A stretch of 63,820 bases of DNA from Aridibacter famidurans (GTDB lineage: Bacteria; Acidobacteriota; Blastocatellia; Pyrinomonadales; Pyrinomonadaceae). The position numbers were made by a program, and so were the translations under genes. Below, piece after piece: positions 1-9,226 of this stretch. The stretch covers positions 1 through 63,820 of the forward strand of contig JAGFIQ010000112.1 of assembly GCA_024103495.1 (NCBI GenBank). Reading direction: 5' to 3'. The stretch's first letter is position 1. The number at the start of each line of letters is the position of its first letter. A model generated the notes under the pieces. It searched no databases and had not been told where the DNA came from. It worked only from the letters and a program-made list of their open reading frames with translations.

Positions 1-70
1 CGAGGCTCGGCGGCAACAGCATCGGCTGGTTCTGATCGTAATGTTTGAATACGACTGCCCTGTTCTTCAT
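1..70 (-). CDS. IS1182-family transposase, N-terminal fragment
   Basis: Only 23 codons are in the window, starting at ATG 70-68 and running off the left edge. The visible peptide contains FKHYDQNQPMLLPPSL, which matches the opening of IS1182-type (DUF772) transposases, where a FKxYxQxQxxLLPPSL stretch precedes the catalytic domain. The family catalyses DDE cut-and-paste transposition. The call rests on this short stretch and on the terminal repeat just outside it. Whether the gene is intact cannot be seen. Confidence 0.7.
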   Translation of the reverse strand, partial: MKNRAVVFKHYDQNQPMLLPPSL

Positions 71-127
71 GCCCAATATTTTACAATGCTATTTTTAAAG
101 GATGAAGCGGACTTTTGAGACAGCCCC
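1..127 (-). mobile_element. IS1182-type insertion sequence, one end (partial)
   Basis: The window opens inside an insertion sequence. It carries the first codons of a transposase (1-70, minus strand) and, 39 bases outside the start codon, an end that reads GGGGCTGTCTCAAAAGTC on the minus strand (about 110-127). Ends of the GAGACAGCCCC kind are typical of IS1182-type elements. The rest of the element and its other inverted repeat lie outside the window, so target duplication and completeness cannot be judged. Confidence 0.7.
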
Positions 128-204
128 GGCGCCTTTAGTCGTAAGCCAGGAATCGAACTGAAAGTACGATGCGCTTCAGTCGGCTTCTCCCGCGCTTTCG
201 CGCG

Positions 205-222
205 GCGCAAACTAAAGTTCGC
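205..222. repeat. REP-like imperfect palindrome
   Basis: The gap between the IS end and the ABC gene (128-235) holds no gene. It contains an imperfect palindrome (GCGCAAACT / AGTTCGC) next to a 6-bp GC stem with a GAAA loop on the minus strand (190-205). The adjoining CTCACTACTCAC recurs in inverted form near 9440 beside another short palindrome, which suggests a dispersed intergenic repeat. The GC stem may act as a weak terminator for the ABC operon but has no T-run. Confidence 0.3.
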
Positions 223-235
223 GGTACCTCACTAC

Positions 236-1180
236 TCACGATTCCGCTGTTTCCTTCACGAACAACTCTTCAAGCGACTGCCGGACCGGCTGGACGGAAA
301 CCACATTCCCGCCCGCTTTCTTGATCTCCGCAACCACCGTCGCAAGGTGTTCGTCGCCGGCGACCTGAATGCTCGCACCCGAAGGAGTTTCCGTTACCAC
401 CGCGCCGCTGACAATCTCCGGGATCCGGATCAGCCCGACTGCCTCGACGCCATTCGCGCTTATCTCAAAGATCCTTTCGTCGTCCTCGGAAGCCAGGAGC
501 TCATCGAGCCTGCCAGTCGCGACCAGCTTGCCTTCACGAAGGATCGCCACGTTGTCGCAAAGCGCCTCGATGTCGGAAAGGATGTGCGACGACATGAACA
601 CCGTCTTTCCGGATTGCCTGAGCCCCGCGATCAATTCGCGGATCTCACGCCGCCCGACCGGATCGAGCCCGCTCATAGGCTCGTCGAGCACGACCAGTTC
701 GGGATCGTTGACCAGGCTTTGCGCGATCCCCACCCTCTGAAGCATTCCCTTCGAGAACTTCCGAAGCTGCCGGTTCCAGTTCTTTTCCTCTAGCCCGACC
801 TTCGTAAGGAGCTCTTCCGTCACCGCCTTGCGCTTCGCGGCATCGAGCCCGAACAGGCGCCCGAAGTAATCCATAAGCTCGCTCGCTTTCAAGTAGTCGT
901 AGAAGTAAGGGTTCTCCGGACAATAGCCGATCCTCGAATGGACCCTGACGTCCGATATGTCCGCGCCGAGGATCTTCGCCGAACCCCCTGTCGGGAAGAT
1001 CAGGCCCATAAGGATCTTGATCGTCGTGGTCTTGCCCGCTCCGTTGCCGCCCAGGAAGCCGAAGATCTGGCCGGGTGCAACCTTCAGGTCGAGGCCGTCG
1101 AGAGCCCTGATCTTTTTCTTTTTCAGGAAGCCTTTTTCGTAGTCCTTGGTAAGCCTCTGGATCTCTATGACGTTTTCCAT
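236..1180 (-). CDS. ABC transporter ATP-binding protein (ABC-2 type)
   Basis: A 314-residue nucleotide-binding subunit. The Walker A motif GGNGAGKT is at residues 44-51, the ABC signature FSKGMLQRVG is near 143, Walker B/D-loop VVLDEPMSGLDP follows, and the switch His is in MSSHIL. The extra C-terminal ~80 residues are usual for ABC-2 exporters of the CcmA/NatA type. It is the last gene of a four-gene minus-strand operon (permease, TPR protein, membrane protein, ATPase) and starts 8 bases after the preceding stop. With the permease at 3847-4620 it would form an exporter of unknown substrate. An IS element sits just downstream. Confidence 0.92.
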   Translation of the reverse strand: MENVIEIQRLTKDYEKGFLKKKKIRALDGLDLKVAPGQIFGFLGGNGAGKTTTIKILMGLIFPTGGSAKILGADISDVRVHSRIGYCPENPYFYDYLKASELMDYFGRLFGLDAAKRKAVTEELLTKVGLEEKNWNRQLRKFSKGMLQRVGIAQSLVNDPELVVLDEPMSGLDPVGRREIRELIAGLRQSGKTVFMSSHILSDIEALCDNVAILREGKLVATGRLDELLASEDDERIFEISANGVEAVGLIRIPEIVSGAVVTETPSGASIQVAGDEHLATVVAEIKKAGGNVVSVQPVRQSLEELFVKETAES

Positions 1181-1188
1181 AATCGTCC

Positions 1189-2901
1189 CTATTCGTTTAG
1201 GCGGCGCCTTGTCGGCTCTTCTTTGCGGCTGCGGCGGAATGTTTCTCTAACGAGAACAATGACGAGCGTGAAGGCGATCAAAGCGAACGCGGATGCCGAA
1301 ACGACGGCGGCCGCACGCACCGCATCTGCTTCGCGAAATCTGAGGGTCACGGACGTGACATTTCTCGGCACGGTCAGTCTAAGAAGCCCTTCCTCGGTCG
1401 GCGACGTCTCGATCTGCCTGTCATCTGCAAAAGCGCGCCAGTGCGGATAGAACTGCACCGCGACCACCGTCTCGGTTTCAGGGCCGGGCGCAAATCCAAC
1501 CTGCTTTTCAAGCGTGTCCCAACGACGGACCCGAAGTCCGCGCCCTTTGGCCGTGACCTTGTTCCCGCCAAGCCTGTAGAATCCATCCTTCGCCCAGACG
1601 GTCCACCAGCAGTCGCGGCTCGGGTCGGAGAGCATAGCGCTCACTTTTTCGTTCGTAAAATCGCCCGACGAAATGAAAACCGACTGTTTCGTGATAAAGA
1701 CGGCGGACACGGTGAATATCAATGCGCCTACTGCCACCACGGCCTTAAGAAGAACGCCCGGGTCCTTCGCTTCTTTTTGCGTTGCTCTGTGAATCCCGTA
1801 TGAAGCAAAGACAGCGCCTGCGGCCGAAACTACCCCCATCCAGCGCCAGGGGAACTGAATGGTCTGCAGGAAACCGACATAGTCCCAAAGCGGCTTGCTC
1901 AGGATCGACGCCATAAACACGGCGCACAGGGCCGCCGAAAGGCTGGCTGCGATCGCGGGCCTGGCGCGTTCCTTCTCGCGGAAAAGCAGGACGATCGTCG
2001 GGATCGCGACGACAAACATCGCCAGAAGCATCAGATCGCCCATCCAGATCGCCAGCACGTCGTCGCCCGCATTGGCAATGCTGCCCGGATTCAGAAGGAA
2101 GTTGTTTGCGTATCCGTAAATGTTCGAGAAGTACTCGCTGTCGGCGTGGTTCAGCCATTCGAGTTCCGTAACCAGTTTGATCCAGTAAAACGATGTCGCG
2201 GCGATCGACAATCCTACCGCGCCGGCAAGTGCCGGTACGGCCTTGAGAAAGGTCCTGCAGCGGTACATCACGACCAGACCGTACACTGCGAAGGCGATCG
2301 AGCAGAAGATCAACGACGGCAGATGCGTCACGATCAGCAGGCCGTAGCACAACGCGAGCCCTGCAGCCGACCTTACCGACGGCTCCTTCGCGGTCCTGTG
2401 CAGAAAAAGAAAACAGAAGGGGATCACCGCGCTTGCGGCGAACTCGGCGAAAAGGAAATTGTTGTAGATCTGATTCAGATGGTACGGGGCGAACACGAAC
2501 AAAGCTGCGGCGATCAGCGCCTGGCTATCCGTGAAGTCGTCTCTAACCCATAGATAGATCCCGAGTTCGCCCGCGAAAAACACGGCGAAAAAAGCCACGA
2601 TGCTCGCCCAGAACCAGCTTCCGATGACCTTGAAGGCAAGCGCGAGAGCATAGTAGGCCAGAGGAGGATAGAAGCGGAATCCGTAATCGCCGACGCCTCC
2701 GTTCGCCTCCGGCGAGAGCGAAGGATAGTACTCGCCCCTTGCGAGAGCCTCGCTCACAGTGGCGGCGAACTGGTAATGCTGCGTGAGATCGTTGCCGTAC
2801 GGTATCCCGCTCCAGGCCGCCGAAGCGACGGCCAGAACGGCGAAGCCCGCGATCGCGAGCACCTTTACCGCCTGTCCCGATCTGGCTTTTTCATTCGTCA
2901 T
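1189..2901 (-). CDS. Multi-pass membrane protein, GT-C/YfhO-like (6-pyruvoyl-tetrahydropterin synthase-related family)
   Basis: A 570-residue protein with about a dozen hydrophobic segments, a soluble beta-rich stretch near residues 440-530, one last membrane segment and a short basic tail. The layout (an early acidic loop with a GNDLTQHYQF stretch, then many helices, then a C-terminal periplasmic domain) resembles the PTPS-related/YfhO-like integral membrane proteins, a group related to GT-C glycosyltransferases. No substrate can be named. Its ATG overlaps the stop of the TPR gene by 4 bases (2898-2901), so the two are translationally coupled. Confidence 0.7.
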   Translation of the reverse strand: MTNEKARSGQAVKVLAIAGFAVLAVASAAWSGIPYGNDLTQHYQFAATVSEALARGEYYPSLSPEANGGVGDYGFRFYPPLAYYALALAFKVIGSWFWASIVAFFAVFFAGELGIYLWVRDDFTDSQALIAAALFVFAPYHLNQIYNNFLFAEFAASAVIPFCFLFLHRTAKEPSVRSAAGLALCYGLLIVTHLPSLIFCSIAFAVYGLVVMYRCRTFLKAVPALAGAVGLSIAATSFYWIKLVTELEWLNHADSEYFSNIYGYANNFLLNPGSIANAGDDVLAIWMGDLMLLAMFVVAIPTIVLLFREKERARPAIAASLSAALCAVFMASILSKPLWDYVGFLQTIQFPWRWMGVVSAAGAVFASYGIHRATQKEAKDPGVLLKAVVAVGALIFTVSAVFITKQSVFISSGDFTNEKVSAMLSDPSRDCWWTVWAKDGFYRLGGNKVTAKGRGLRVRRWDTLEKQVGFAPGPETETVVAVQFYPHWRAFADDRQIETSPTEEGLLRLTVPRNVTSVTLRFREADAVRAAAVVSASAFALIAFTLVIVLVRETFRRSRKEEPTRRRLNE

Positions 2902-3839
2902 TTGAGAGGGATGTTCGTCTTTTCGCGGTCAAGCGAGACATCGCATCTGCCTTCGGTATCCACAAGCAGATAAGCCGCATCGCTCGGATCGACAAGGTTT
3001 CCTTCGGGGTCGGCTCGAAACTCGCGTCCGTCAGGAAGGCTCTTCGAGGCCAGAAGAGGGGTCACATCCCTCCATCTCGCCGGGCATCTTCCGTTCGCCT
3101 GCCTGTACTCCGTCAGTGCCTGGCGGATAATCTCGCGCTCCTCGAAAAAGTCCATCTGCAAAAGCCGAAGCCTTGCGTTCTCCTTCGACTGCGAATCGCG
3201 CGCCTCTTCGTAAACCTGCCTGTAGATAGCCCGGGCAGTGTCCAGGCTGCCAGCGTCGCCCCGCATGCGTGCGGCCATCAGCGTCATAAACGGCGCGGCT
3301 CCTTCAATTTTCGAACCTCGCTCGTACGTATCGGCTGCCTCTTCATACCGTTCCAGCCGCCAGTAGATGAATCCCAGGTAATGATACAAACGCCATTCGT
3401 CCGGATTGTTCTCGATACCTTTTTTCGCTATCGCGATCGCCTCTTCCGCATCGATCGCGGGCAGGACGGTGGCGCCGTAGGCATAGACCGCCATGAATTG
3501 CGGATCGAGAGTGGAAGCGTTGTCGAGAAGCGGATACAGGAGCCTGGGATTCAGGGGCTTGAGGTCGTCGAGGCTGATCGTCTGATCGCTCGCCTTTATG
3601 AATTTGTCGCCGATGTACTGGAGCGAGCGCATCCAGTACCAGTCGGCGATCAGGCCCTCAAATCCGAATGCGAAGCCTTTGAGTTTCTCTCCCTGCAGTG
3701 AAAGGTCTTCGTCTTCGTAGGTCTCCGGCAGTACCGGCTTCGATTCGGCGAGCCGGTCGCTTAACGCGTAAACGGAGAGGAATCCCGCGACAAGGATCGC
3801 GGCTAGCGCCAGAAATTCGCTGGATCTTGAGAGTCTCAT
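2898..3839 (-). CDS. Membrane-anchored TPR protein
   Basis: A 313-residue protein with one N-terminal membrane segment (about residues 8-27). At about 130-230 come helical repeats with the TPR pattern, for example a DEWRLYHYLGFIYWRLERYEEAADTY-type unit. The rest is probably periplasmic and may scaffold the ABC exporter encoded on both sides. It lies 7 bases downstream of the permease gene and overlaps the next gene by 4 bases. No enzymatic motif is visible. Confidence 0.75.
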   Translation of the reverse strand: MRLSRSSEFLALAAILVAGFLSVYALSDRLAESKPVLPETYEDEDLSLQGEKLKGFAFGFEGLIADWYWMRSLQYIGDKFIKASDQTISLDDLKPLNPRLLYPLLDNASTLDPQFMAVYAYGATVLPAIDAEEAIAIAKKGIENNPDEWRLYHYLGFIYWRLERYEEAADTYERGSKIEGAAPFMTLMAARMRGDAGSLDTARAIYRQVYEEARDSQSKENARLRLLQMDFFEEREIIRQALTEYRQANGRCPARWRDVTPLLASKSLPDGREFRADPEGNLVDPSDAAYLLVDTEGRCDVSLDREKTNIPLK

Positions 3840-3846
3840 CGCGCCG

Positions 3847-4620
3847 CTATTTCAGGTTCCTGCGCCGGAATATCACGATCGTGATCGCCAGCAGGATGGC
3901 GTTGAAGACGATTGCGTAAAGCGCCGCCCCTCCAATGTAGGAAACAGGCGGCACCTCGCCTCTCGCGGCAAGTGTCACGAATTCGTAATGTGAGAGATTC
4001 GGGAAGACGTAGTAAATAAATCCGAAGAGCCATCGTGCCGCGTCCGACCCCAGGCCTTCCGCAAGGTCTCTGAGCGATGCGCTGAAATGTCCGATCACCC
4101 AGACAAGGAACGTAAGAAGTGCCGAAAGCGTCGGCGTCGAGAACGACGAGAAGAGTATGGCGACTCCCGTCACGATAGTGAGTTCGAGATAGATCAGAAG
4201 GATCGCACCCCACACGGAAGCGGCAAGTCCGGACGCGCCGATATAGGCGAGAGCTATCGAAACACCGGCGCCCATAATCAATACGTTGACCAATAGGGTC
4301 AGGCAAAGCCCGACGTACTTTCCGACTATGAATTCGCCTCTCCCGATCGGCTTCGAGAAGATCGTGTAAAGCGTGCGTTTCTCGATCTCCTTCGACACGA
4401 GCGAGACACCTACGAAGATCGCTATGAAGACACCGAACAGGAGCATCGCGCTCAATCCGATGTTCGTAACGGTGCGGTCCTCGTTTCCGGCCGTCAGGTC
4501 CCCGAGGAAAACGGCGCAACCGGTTATCAGAAGTACGAAAACGACCAGGTTGTAAAGGACCCGGTCGCGTACGGCTTCACGAAAGGTGTTCCTTGCGATC
4601 GCGAAAATGTTGCGGAGCAT
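3847..4620 (-). CDS. ABC-2 type transporter permease
   Basis: A 257-residue protein with six predicted membrane segments and an N-terminal amphipathic stretch (NTFREAVRDRVLYNL) typical of ABC-2 permeases of the NosY/GldF kind. The loop with EIEKRTLYTIFSKPIGRGEF is the family's conserved cytoplasmic segment. It is the first gene of the four-gene operon and is preceded by the terminator of pilA. Partner ATPase: 236-1180. Confidence 0.88.
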   Translation of the reverse strand: MLRNIFAIARNTFREAVRDRVLYNLVVFVLLITGCAVFLGDLTAGNEDRTVTNIGLSAMLLFGVFIAIFVGVSLVSKEIEKRTLYTIFSKPIGRGEFIVGKYVGLCLTLLVNVLIMGAGVSIALAYIGASGLAASVWGAILLIYLELTIVTGVAILFSSFSTPTLSALLTFLVWVIGHFSASLRDLAEGLGSDAARWLFGFIYYVFPNLSHYEFVTLAARGEVPPVSYIGGAALYAIVFNAILLAITIVIFRRRNLK

Positions 4621-4722
4621 AGGGAATCTTCAGGATGTAACGGATTCGGCCGGGTGAAAGAGGATGGCTGAAAAGGGAAGCCGACCGATTAAGATTTTAC
4701 CTCAAGCAGGTGCCAAATGAAA

Positions 4723-4755
4723 AAGGCAAAATGGGCACGAAGCCCATTCTGCCTT
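4723..4755 (-). terminator. Rho-independent terminator of pilA
   Basis: On the minus strand the stem pairs AAGGCAGAATGGGC with GCCCATTTTGCCTT around a TTCGT loop and runs into TTTTC. It lies 35 bases after the pilin stop and separates pilA from the ABC operon. Confidence 0.85.
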
Positions 4756-4789
4756 GTGGTCAAAGCTTGTCTCGAAAGACAACCTGTTA

Positions 4790-5302
4790 TTAGTTGTTAA
4801 GCGGGGTAGCGTTGGTGACCGCACGCGTCGTGGCATCGATAGCCGGAAGCGTAGCAGCGTCAGCCGAAGCGTAGATCACGCCGTCCTCGGCAACCAGGAA
4901 GTTGCGGGTTCCGGTAGCCGTAAGGCCGCTGGAGGTCGAGGGCTGCGAGATAACGTCGAAGGTCGACGGGTTGTTAGCAACGCCAGCACCGTTATAGGTG
5001 TAGTAGTATCCGCTCTTAGCCGAAGCAGCAACCGTAGCGCCGGCCAGCGTGGAGTCGATCAGGTTCTGGGCCTGCAGAGCAGCCATGTCAACTGCGAACT
5101 GTCCGGAACCAGCCGTCGACTGGAAGGTAACGTTAGCGCCGTGCATCGTGCGAAGCGAAGAGATCGAGGATCCTTCGTTAGCGGAGCGGCGAGCAGCAAG
5201 CAAGTTGGGAATAGCGATAGCGGCGATGATGCCGATGATCACAACGACGATCAGAAGTTCGATCAGCGAGAAACCTTTTTGATTTTTCATTTTCTTTTTC
5301 AC
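4790..5302 (-). CDS. pilA: Type IV major pilin
   Basis: A 170-residue prepilin. The leader peptide ends in NQKG, followed by mature FSLIELLIVV with Glu at +5, the standard PilD cleavage and assembly signal, and then the hydrophobic N-terminal helix. The remainder is a small Ala/Ser/Thr-rich globular domain. The start is a GTG at 5302 with AGGAG only 3 bases upstream. An ATG four codons later (5290) is the alternative and does not change the mature protein. A sigma-54 promoter lies at 5357-5372 and a strong terminator follows, so it is probably a single-gene transcript controlled by the adjacent PilS/PilR pair. Confidence 0.95.
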   Translation of the reverse strand: MKKKMKNQKGFSLIELLIVVVIIGIIAAIAIPNLLAARRSANEGSSISSLRTMHGANVTFQSTAGSGQFAVDMAALQAQNLIDSTLAGATVAASAKSGYYYTYNGAGVANNPSTFDVISQPSTSSGLTATGTRNFLVAEDGVIYASADAATLPAIDATTRAVTNATPLNN

Positions 5303-5356
5303 AATCTCCTAGAGTTTGAAGTCTTGGTCTACCCTTTCTCAGGCAAGGCTAGTAGA

Positions 5357-5372
5357 TACAACACACGTGCCA
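5357..5372 (-). promoter_or_regulatory. Sigma-54 promoter of pilA
   Basis: The minus strand reads TGGCACGTGTGTTGTA. The -24 element TGGCACG is perfect, and the -12 element is TTGTA in place of TTGCA/T at the correct distance. It predicts transcription from about 5345 and a leader of about 43 nt before the GTG. The next gene upstream encodes a sigma-54-dependent activator. Confidence 0.85.
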
Positions 5373-5549
5373 TTTCCGGGAGACCGTCTGTCGGGAGCGG
5401 TAAGTGTAAAGAATTCAAAGAGTTGAGAGTGATCGCGGGGCAGCCGGGAAGCGGGTTTTTCGCGTTTCGACAGGGCGTTTTAACAGTTTTTTGTCGTGTT
5501 GGTGTGACAGAATTTGTCAGAACACGGGGAGTGGGGAGGGAACCCGGGG

Positions 5550-6947
5550 TCAGTCGCCCGCACTTCGCATCTGAGCTGCCAGAGACCGTATGCTGTGCTT
5601 GTCCAAAAGGTGACGAAGAGATCGTACGGGCATTTTCAGAAGCTCGGCCGCTTTCGTCTGATTGCCGCCGGTGCGCTTGAGCGCCTCGACCACGTAGGTC
5701 TTTTCCAGATTTCCCAGATGGCTGTTCAGGTTGATACCTGAATCGGGCAGCTCGAATTCGGCGCTTATCCTTTCCGGATTGTAGTTTGTTATGTGATCCG
5801 GCAGCCTTTCCGGCCTAATCTCGTTCTCTCGCTCGAGGGCGACGGCGCGCTCGATCGTGTGCTCCAGTTCGCGCACGTTCCCGTGCCAGGTATACTTCTC
5901 CAGCAGCTCCATCGCATCCGCAGAGATCGACATCTCGCGGCCCGTCTGATGGCAGAACTTATTGACGAAGTGATTGGCCAGTTCCTTTATGTCCTCTTTC
6001 CGGTCTCTCAAAGGCGGCAGGCTTATCGGGATCACGGAGATCCGGTAGAAGAGGTCCTCGCGGAACGAACCGTCATCGATCATCGATTTCAGATCGCGAT
6101 TCGTCGCGGCGATCACCCTGGAATCGATCTGGAACTCTTCGTGGGCACCGACGGGACGGACCTTTCTTTCCTGCAGCACGCGCAGCAGCTTCACCTGCAT
6201 CGCGGTCGACATCTCGCCGATCTCGTCCAGAAAGATCGTGCCCTCGTTCGAAGCCTCGAAAAGTCCCTTCCGGTTCGTGTTCGCACCGGTAAACGCTCCT
6301 TTTACGTATCCGAACAGCTCGGACTCAAGAAGAGTTTCGGTGAACGCACCGCAGTTGATCGAGATGAAAGGTTTCTCGGCGCGGGGAGAAAGATCGTGTA
6401 TCGCGCGTGCGACAAGTTCTTTACCGGTTCCTGACTCGCCGGAAACGAGCACGGTCGACTGAACTTCGGCGACCGTCTCGATCATCTGGAAGATCGCCTG
6501 CATCTTGTCCGAATTCCCGACAATGTTCTTTACGCTCCCGCGCTGACGCTGGGCGCGCTTGAAAGCACGGTTTTCCTTGATCAGGTCTTGCTTCTCGAGC
6601 GTCTTCGAGACGATCAGCTTCAGTTCCTCGACATCGAACGGTTTTTGTATGAAATCATCGGCTCCGAGAATGAATGCTTCTCTCGCAGTGTCTACGGTCG
6701 CGAACGCCGTCATAAGGATCACCCCAATGTCCGGCAGAAGCTCGCGAGCTTCCCTTAGCATTTCGATCCCGTTCATATCCGGCATTCGAACGTCCGAGAT
6801 CACGACATCAGCGGGATCCTCGCGGATAAGCTCGACCGCTTCGCGGCCGTTCCGGGCCGTCCTTATCGCGTGGCCGCTTCCCTCGAATACCACGCCGAGT
6901 AATTGCCTATAACTTTGTTCGTCGTCAACGATGAGAATTTTTGCCAT
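5550..6947 (-). CDS. pilR: Sigma-54-dependent response regulator PilR
   Basis: The ATG at 6947 (MAKILIVDDE) is preferred over an upstream in-frame start at 7040, because the receiver domain begins right there; this gives 465 residues. Domains in order: receiver (acidic pocket DDE, phospho-Asp in ISDVRMPDMNG), AAA+ domain with Walker A GESGTGKE and the sigma-54-contacting GAFTGA loop, and a C-terminal Fis-type helix-turn-helix (GNQTKAAELLKM). It lies between the sensor pilS and the sigma-54-driven pilA, which supports the PilR assignment over other NtrC-family members. Confidence 0.9.
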   Translation of the reverse strand: MAKILIVDDEQSYRQLLGVVFEGSGHAIRTARNGREAVELIREDPADVVISDVRMPDMNGIEMLREARELLPDIGVILMTAFATVDTAREAFILGADDFIQKPFDVEELKLIVSKTLEKQDLIKENRAFKRAQRQRGSVKNIVGNSDKMQAIFQMIETVAEVQSTVLVSGESGTGKELVARAIHDLSPRAEKPFISINCGAFTETLLESELFGYVKGAFTGANTNRKGLFEASNEGTIFLDEIGEMSTAMQVKLLRVLQERKVRPVGAHEEFQIDSRVIAATNRDLKSMIDDGSFREDLFYRISVIPISLPPLRDRKEDIKELANHFVNKFCHQTGREMSISADAMELLEKYTWHGNVRELEHTIERAVALERENEIRPERLPDHITNYNPERISAEFELPDSGINLNSHLGNLEKTYVVEALKRTGGNQTKAAELLKMPVRSLRHLLDKHSIRSLAAQMRSAGD

Positions 6948-7058
6948 GGCTGGAGAAGGTCGTCGGGGTCTGAGGAAGAGGCCGTGGGCGGCCGTTTGGA
7001 AGATCGGAAGCCGGGAAGGCTCCCAAGTCTTTATTCTCACAAAAACGAGGCTTTCATT

Positions 7059-8816
7059 TCAAGGCGAAACCTCTTCGCTCTTCTGTTTCACGTTCAGATA
7101 GTCTTTCAATGGAGAACTCGGTTCCGGTTCGATCGCTGCGGCCGTATCAGACGAAACGGCCCGCTTTCCGTAATCTGCCGGGAGGTCGAGCGTGATCCTT
7201 GTGCCTTCGTTTTCCTTGCTGGAAACGCTTATGGTGCCGTTGTGGTCGCGGACGATCTGATACACGATCGAGAGCCCCAATCCCGTTCCCCCTGTCGTCG
7301 AATTGGAGAATGGTTCGAACAACTGCTCCACTTGTTCTCTTGGCATTCCGCAGCCCGTGTCGGAGAAGATTATTCTGAGGCGGCCGTTGCGCCTCTTTTC
7401 GAGGCTAATGCAGAATTCACCGCCGTTAGGCATCGCCTGCAGCGAGTTACGCGCGAGGTTCCAGAAGATCTGTTTAAGCTGGGACACGTCGCCGTTCATC
7501 AGGACCGGACCATCCGGCAGCTTGCTGTGCAGGACGTGTTTTTCGCTTACATCCGGGCTGTGCTCCAAAAGCGTAAGCGTGTCGCGGATCGCCTCGCAGG
7601 CATCGAGCTCGGCGAAAGTGACCGCGGCAGGCCGCGCATATTTCAAGAAATTCGTGATGATGGAATTCAGCCTGTCCGACTCTGTAAGGATGATCTCCAT
7701 CAGGTTCGCCTGCGAAGAGTCCTTCGGCGTTTGCGACTCGAGCACCTGGATCGCACCGCGCATCGCGCCAAGAGGGTTCCTGATCTCGTGCGCGAGGCCC
7801 GCGGCGACGCGCCCCACGGCGGCGAGCCGGTCCTTTCGCCGCACGCTTTCTTCCATAGTTCTTATGTCCGTGAGGTCCTGAAAGGTGATGATGAGGCCGG
7901 TTTTCTCGCCACTCTCCGACATCAGCGGCGAAATGCTGTAGCCGATCTGGACCACAAAACCGTCCGGCGTCGTGAAGCCCATCTCGTGGCGCGGGAGATT
8001 CTCGTTCTCGGCTCCTGCGCGCAGGGCCATTCCGATCTCGCGTCCGATGTCGCCGAGCACATAGTAGATCGATCTCCCGCGCATCTCGGAGGCCCTGTAG
8101 CCCGTGATCTCCTCGGCCATCGAATTGAACGTAAATATATTACCTTCGAGATCGATCGTGATCAGCCCCGAGCGGATCGACTCGACGATCCTCTCGTGGA
8201 GCATCCGCAGGTTCTCGAGCGTGCGGGTGGTCTCACGGAGTTTCTCGCCGGAACTGTAACGCTCGGACAACTTCGACGACAAAAGCCCCACGACAAGGAA
8301 GGCGACATCGTGAAAGCCTACGATCTGGATCACCTTGGACATCTCGGGCGCCGGTGCGAAGCTGTCGATCACCGCAAACGAGGTCAGTCCGGCAAGTGTC
8401 GTAAACAGCAGCACGCACAAAGTAGCGAAGATCAGCGTCCGCTTACCGCTCAGGAACATGCTTGCGACGGCGATCACGATAATGTAGAGCGTTATGTAGG
8501 GCGAATTCAGGACCCCTGTCCGCCATACAAGCCACGTCACGAGCAATGCGTCCAGGAAGAACTGCGTACGGATCTGCCAGGCGTAGCTCTCGGAAAGCCT
8601 AAGGAAGAAGAAATATACGATCGTCAGGCCGACGGAAATGATGAAAACGAGAAACAATCCCTGCGGGAAATCTTCCCAGGAAAGCTTCAGATGGCCGCTG
8701 TTCCAGACCCACGTTGCGACCAGCAGTAAAAAGACCGCCAGCAGCCTTCCGATCACAAGCGTCTGAAGCTTCTGATTGAGGCTCAGGTTTCCGGGCAGGT
8801 ATTTTTCCGTGTTCAT
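7059..8816 (-). CDS. pilS: Membrane sensor histidine kinase PilS
   Basis: A 585-residue kinase. About six membrane segments lie in the first ~190 residues. A PAS domain (about 205-320) follows, then the dimerisation/phosphoacceptor helix with LAHEIRNPLGAMRG, then an ATPase domain with N-box NLARNSLQAM, DTGCGMP and GTGLGLS. The six-helix sensor with PAS is the PilS layout. The pilR gene begins about 110 bases downstream on the same strand. The divergent cupin gene starts 57 bases away. Confidence 0.9.
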   Translation of the reverse strand: MNTEKYLPGNLSLNQKLQTLVIGRLLAVFLLLVATWVWNSGHLKLSWEDFPQGLFLVFIISVGLTIVYFFFLRLSESYAWQIRTQFFLDALLVTWLVWRTGVLNSPYITLYIIVIAVASMFLSGKRTLIFATLCVLLFTTLAGLTSFAVIDSFAPAPEMSKVIQIVGFHDVAFLVVGLLSSKLSERYSSGEKLRETTRTLENLRMLHERIVESIRSGLITIDLEGNIFTFNSMAEEITGYRASEMRGRSIYYVLGDIGREIGMALRAGAENENLPRHEMGFTTPDGFVVQIGYSISPLMSESGEKTGLIITFQDLTDIRTMEESVRRKDRLAAVGRVAAGLAHEIRNPLGAMRGAIQVLESQTPKDSSQANLMEIILTESDRLNSIITNFLKYARPAAVTFAELDACEAIRDTLTLLEHSPDVSEKHVLHSKLPDGPVLMNGDVSQLKQIFWNLARNSLQAMPNGGEFCISLEKRRNGRLRIIFSDTGCGMPREQVEQLFEPFSNSTTGGTGLGLSIVYQIVRDHNGTISVSSKENEGTRITLDLPADYGKRAVSSDTAAAIEPEPSSPLKDYLNVKQKSEEVSP

Positions 8817-8872
8817 CTTTTGAGAATCAGGGTCGGATTACTTAAGATTCCTAGGACGGACGGAGCAGAACT

Positions 8873-9226
8873 ATGGAAGACAAATTTGACCGGCGTCCCT
8901 GGGGGAGCTACACGGTTTTGGACGAGGGAACTGATTACAAGGTGAAGAGGCTGGAAGTTCTGCCTCAAAAGCGACTTAGTTATCAGCGGCACGGTAAACG
9001 CTCCGAGCACTGGTTTATCGTGCGTGGCACCGCTAAGGTAACATTAAACGGTGTTGAAATGCTAGTTGAAAGCGGGGAATCGGTAGACATACCGGTCGGG
9101 ACCGCGCACCGGGTCGAGAACCCTCTGAGCGGGGAAACGCTCGTTTTTATCGAGACCCAGACGGGAAGTTACTTCGGCGAGGATGACATCGAGCGGATCG
9201 AGGATGATTTTGGGCGGACTGATTAG
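8873..9226 (+). CDS. Cupin, mannose-6-phosphate isomerase type II domain
   Basis: A 117-residue single cupin. It has the sequence features of the C-terminal isomerase part of bifunctional ManC/AlgA proteins: RPWGSY near the N terminus, HGKRSEHWFIVRGTA (metal-binding His/Glu) and IPVGTAHRVEN. It probably interconverts mannose-6-P and fructose-6-P, or is a related sugar-binding cupin. A GGAG ribosome site precedes the ATG. It stands alone as a domain and is not fused to a guanylyltransferase. Confidence 0.8.
   Translation: MEDKFDRRPWGSYTVLDEGTDYKVKRLEVLPQKRLSYQRHGKRSEHWFIVRGTAKVTLNGVEMLVESGESVDIPVGTAHRVENPLSGETLVFIETQTGSYFGEDDIERIEDDFGRTD

Noticed and set aside
4700..4716. Second TGGCAC upstream of the ABC operon (minus strand)
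   Set aside because: TTGA follows after only four bases, so the spacing is one base short for sigma-54.
6903..8729. 608-codon open frame on the plus strand
   Set aside because: It lies opposite pilR/pilS, has Arg/His-rich content with no motif, and arises from high-GC codon bias of the true genes.
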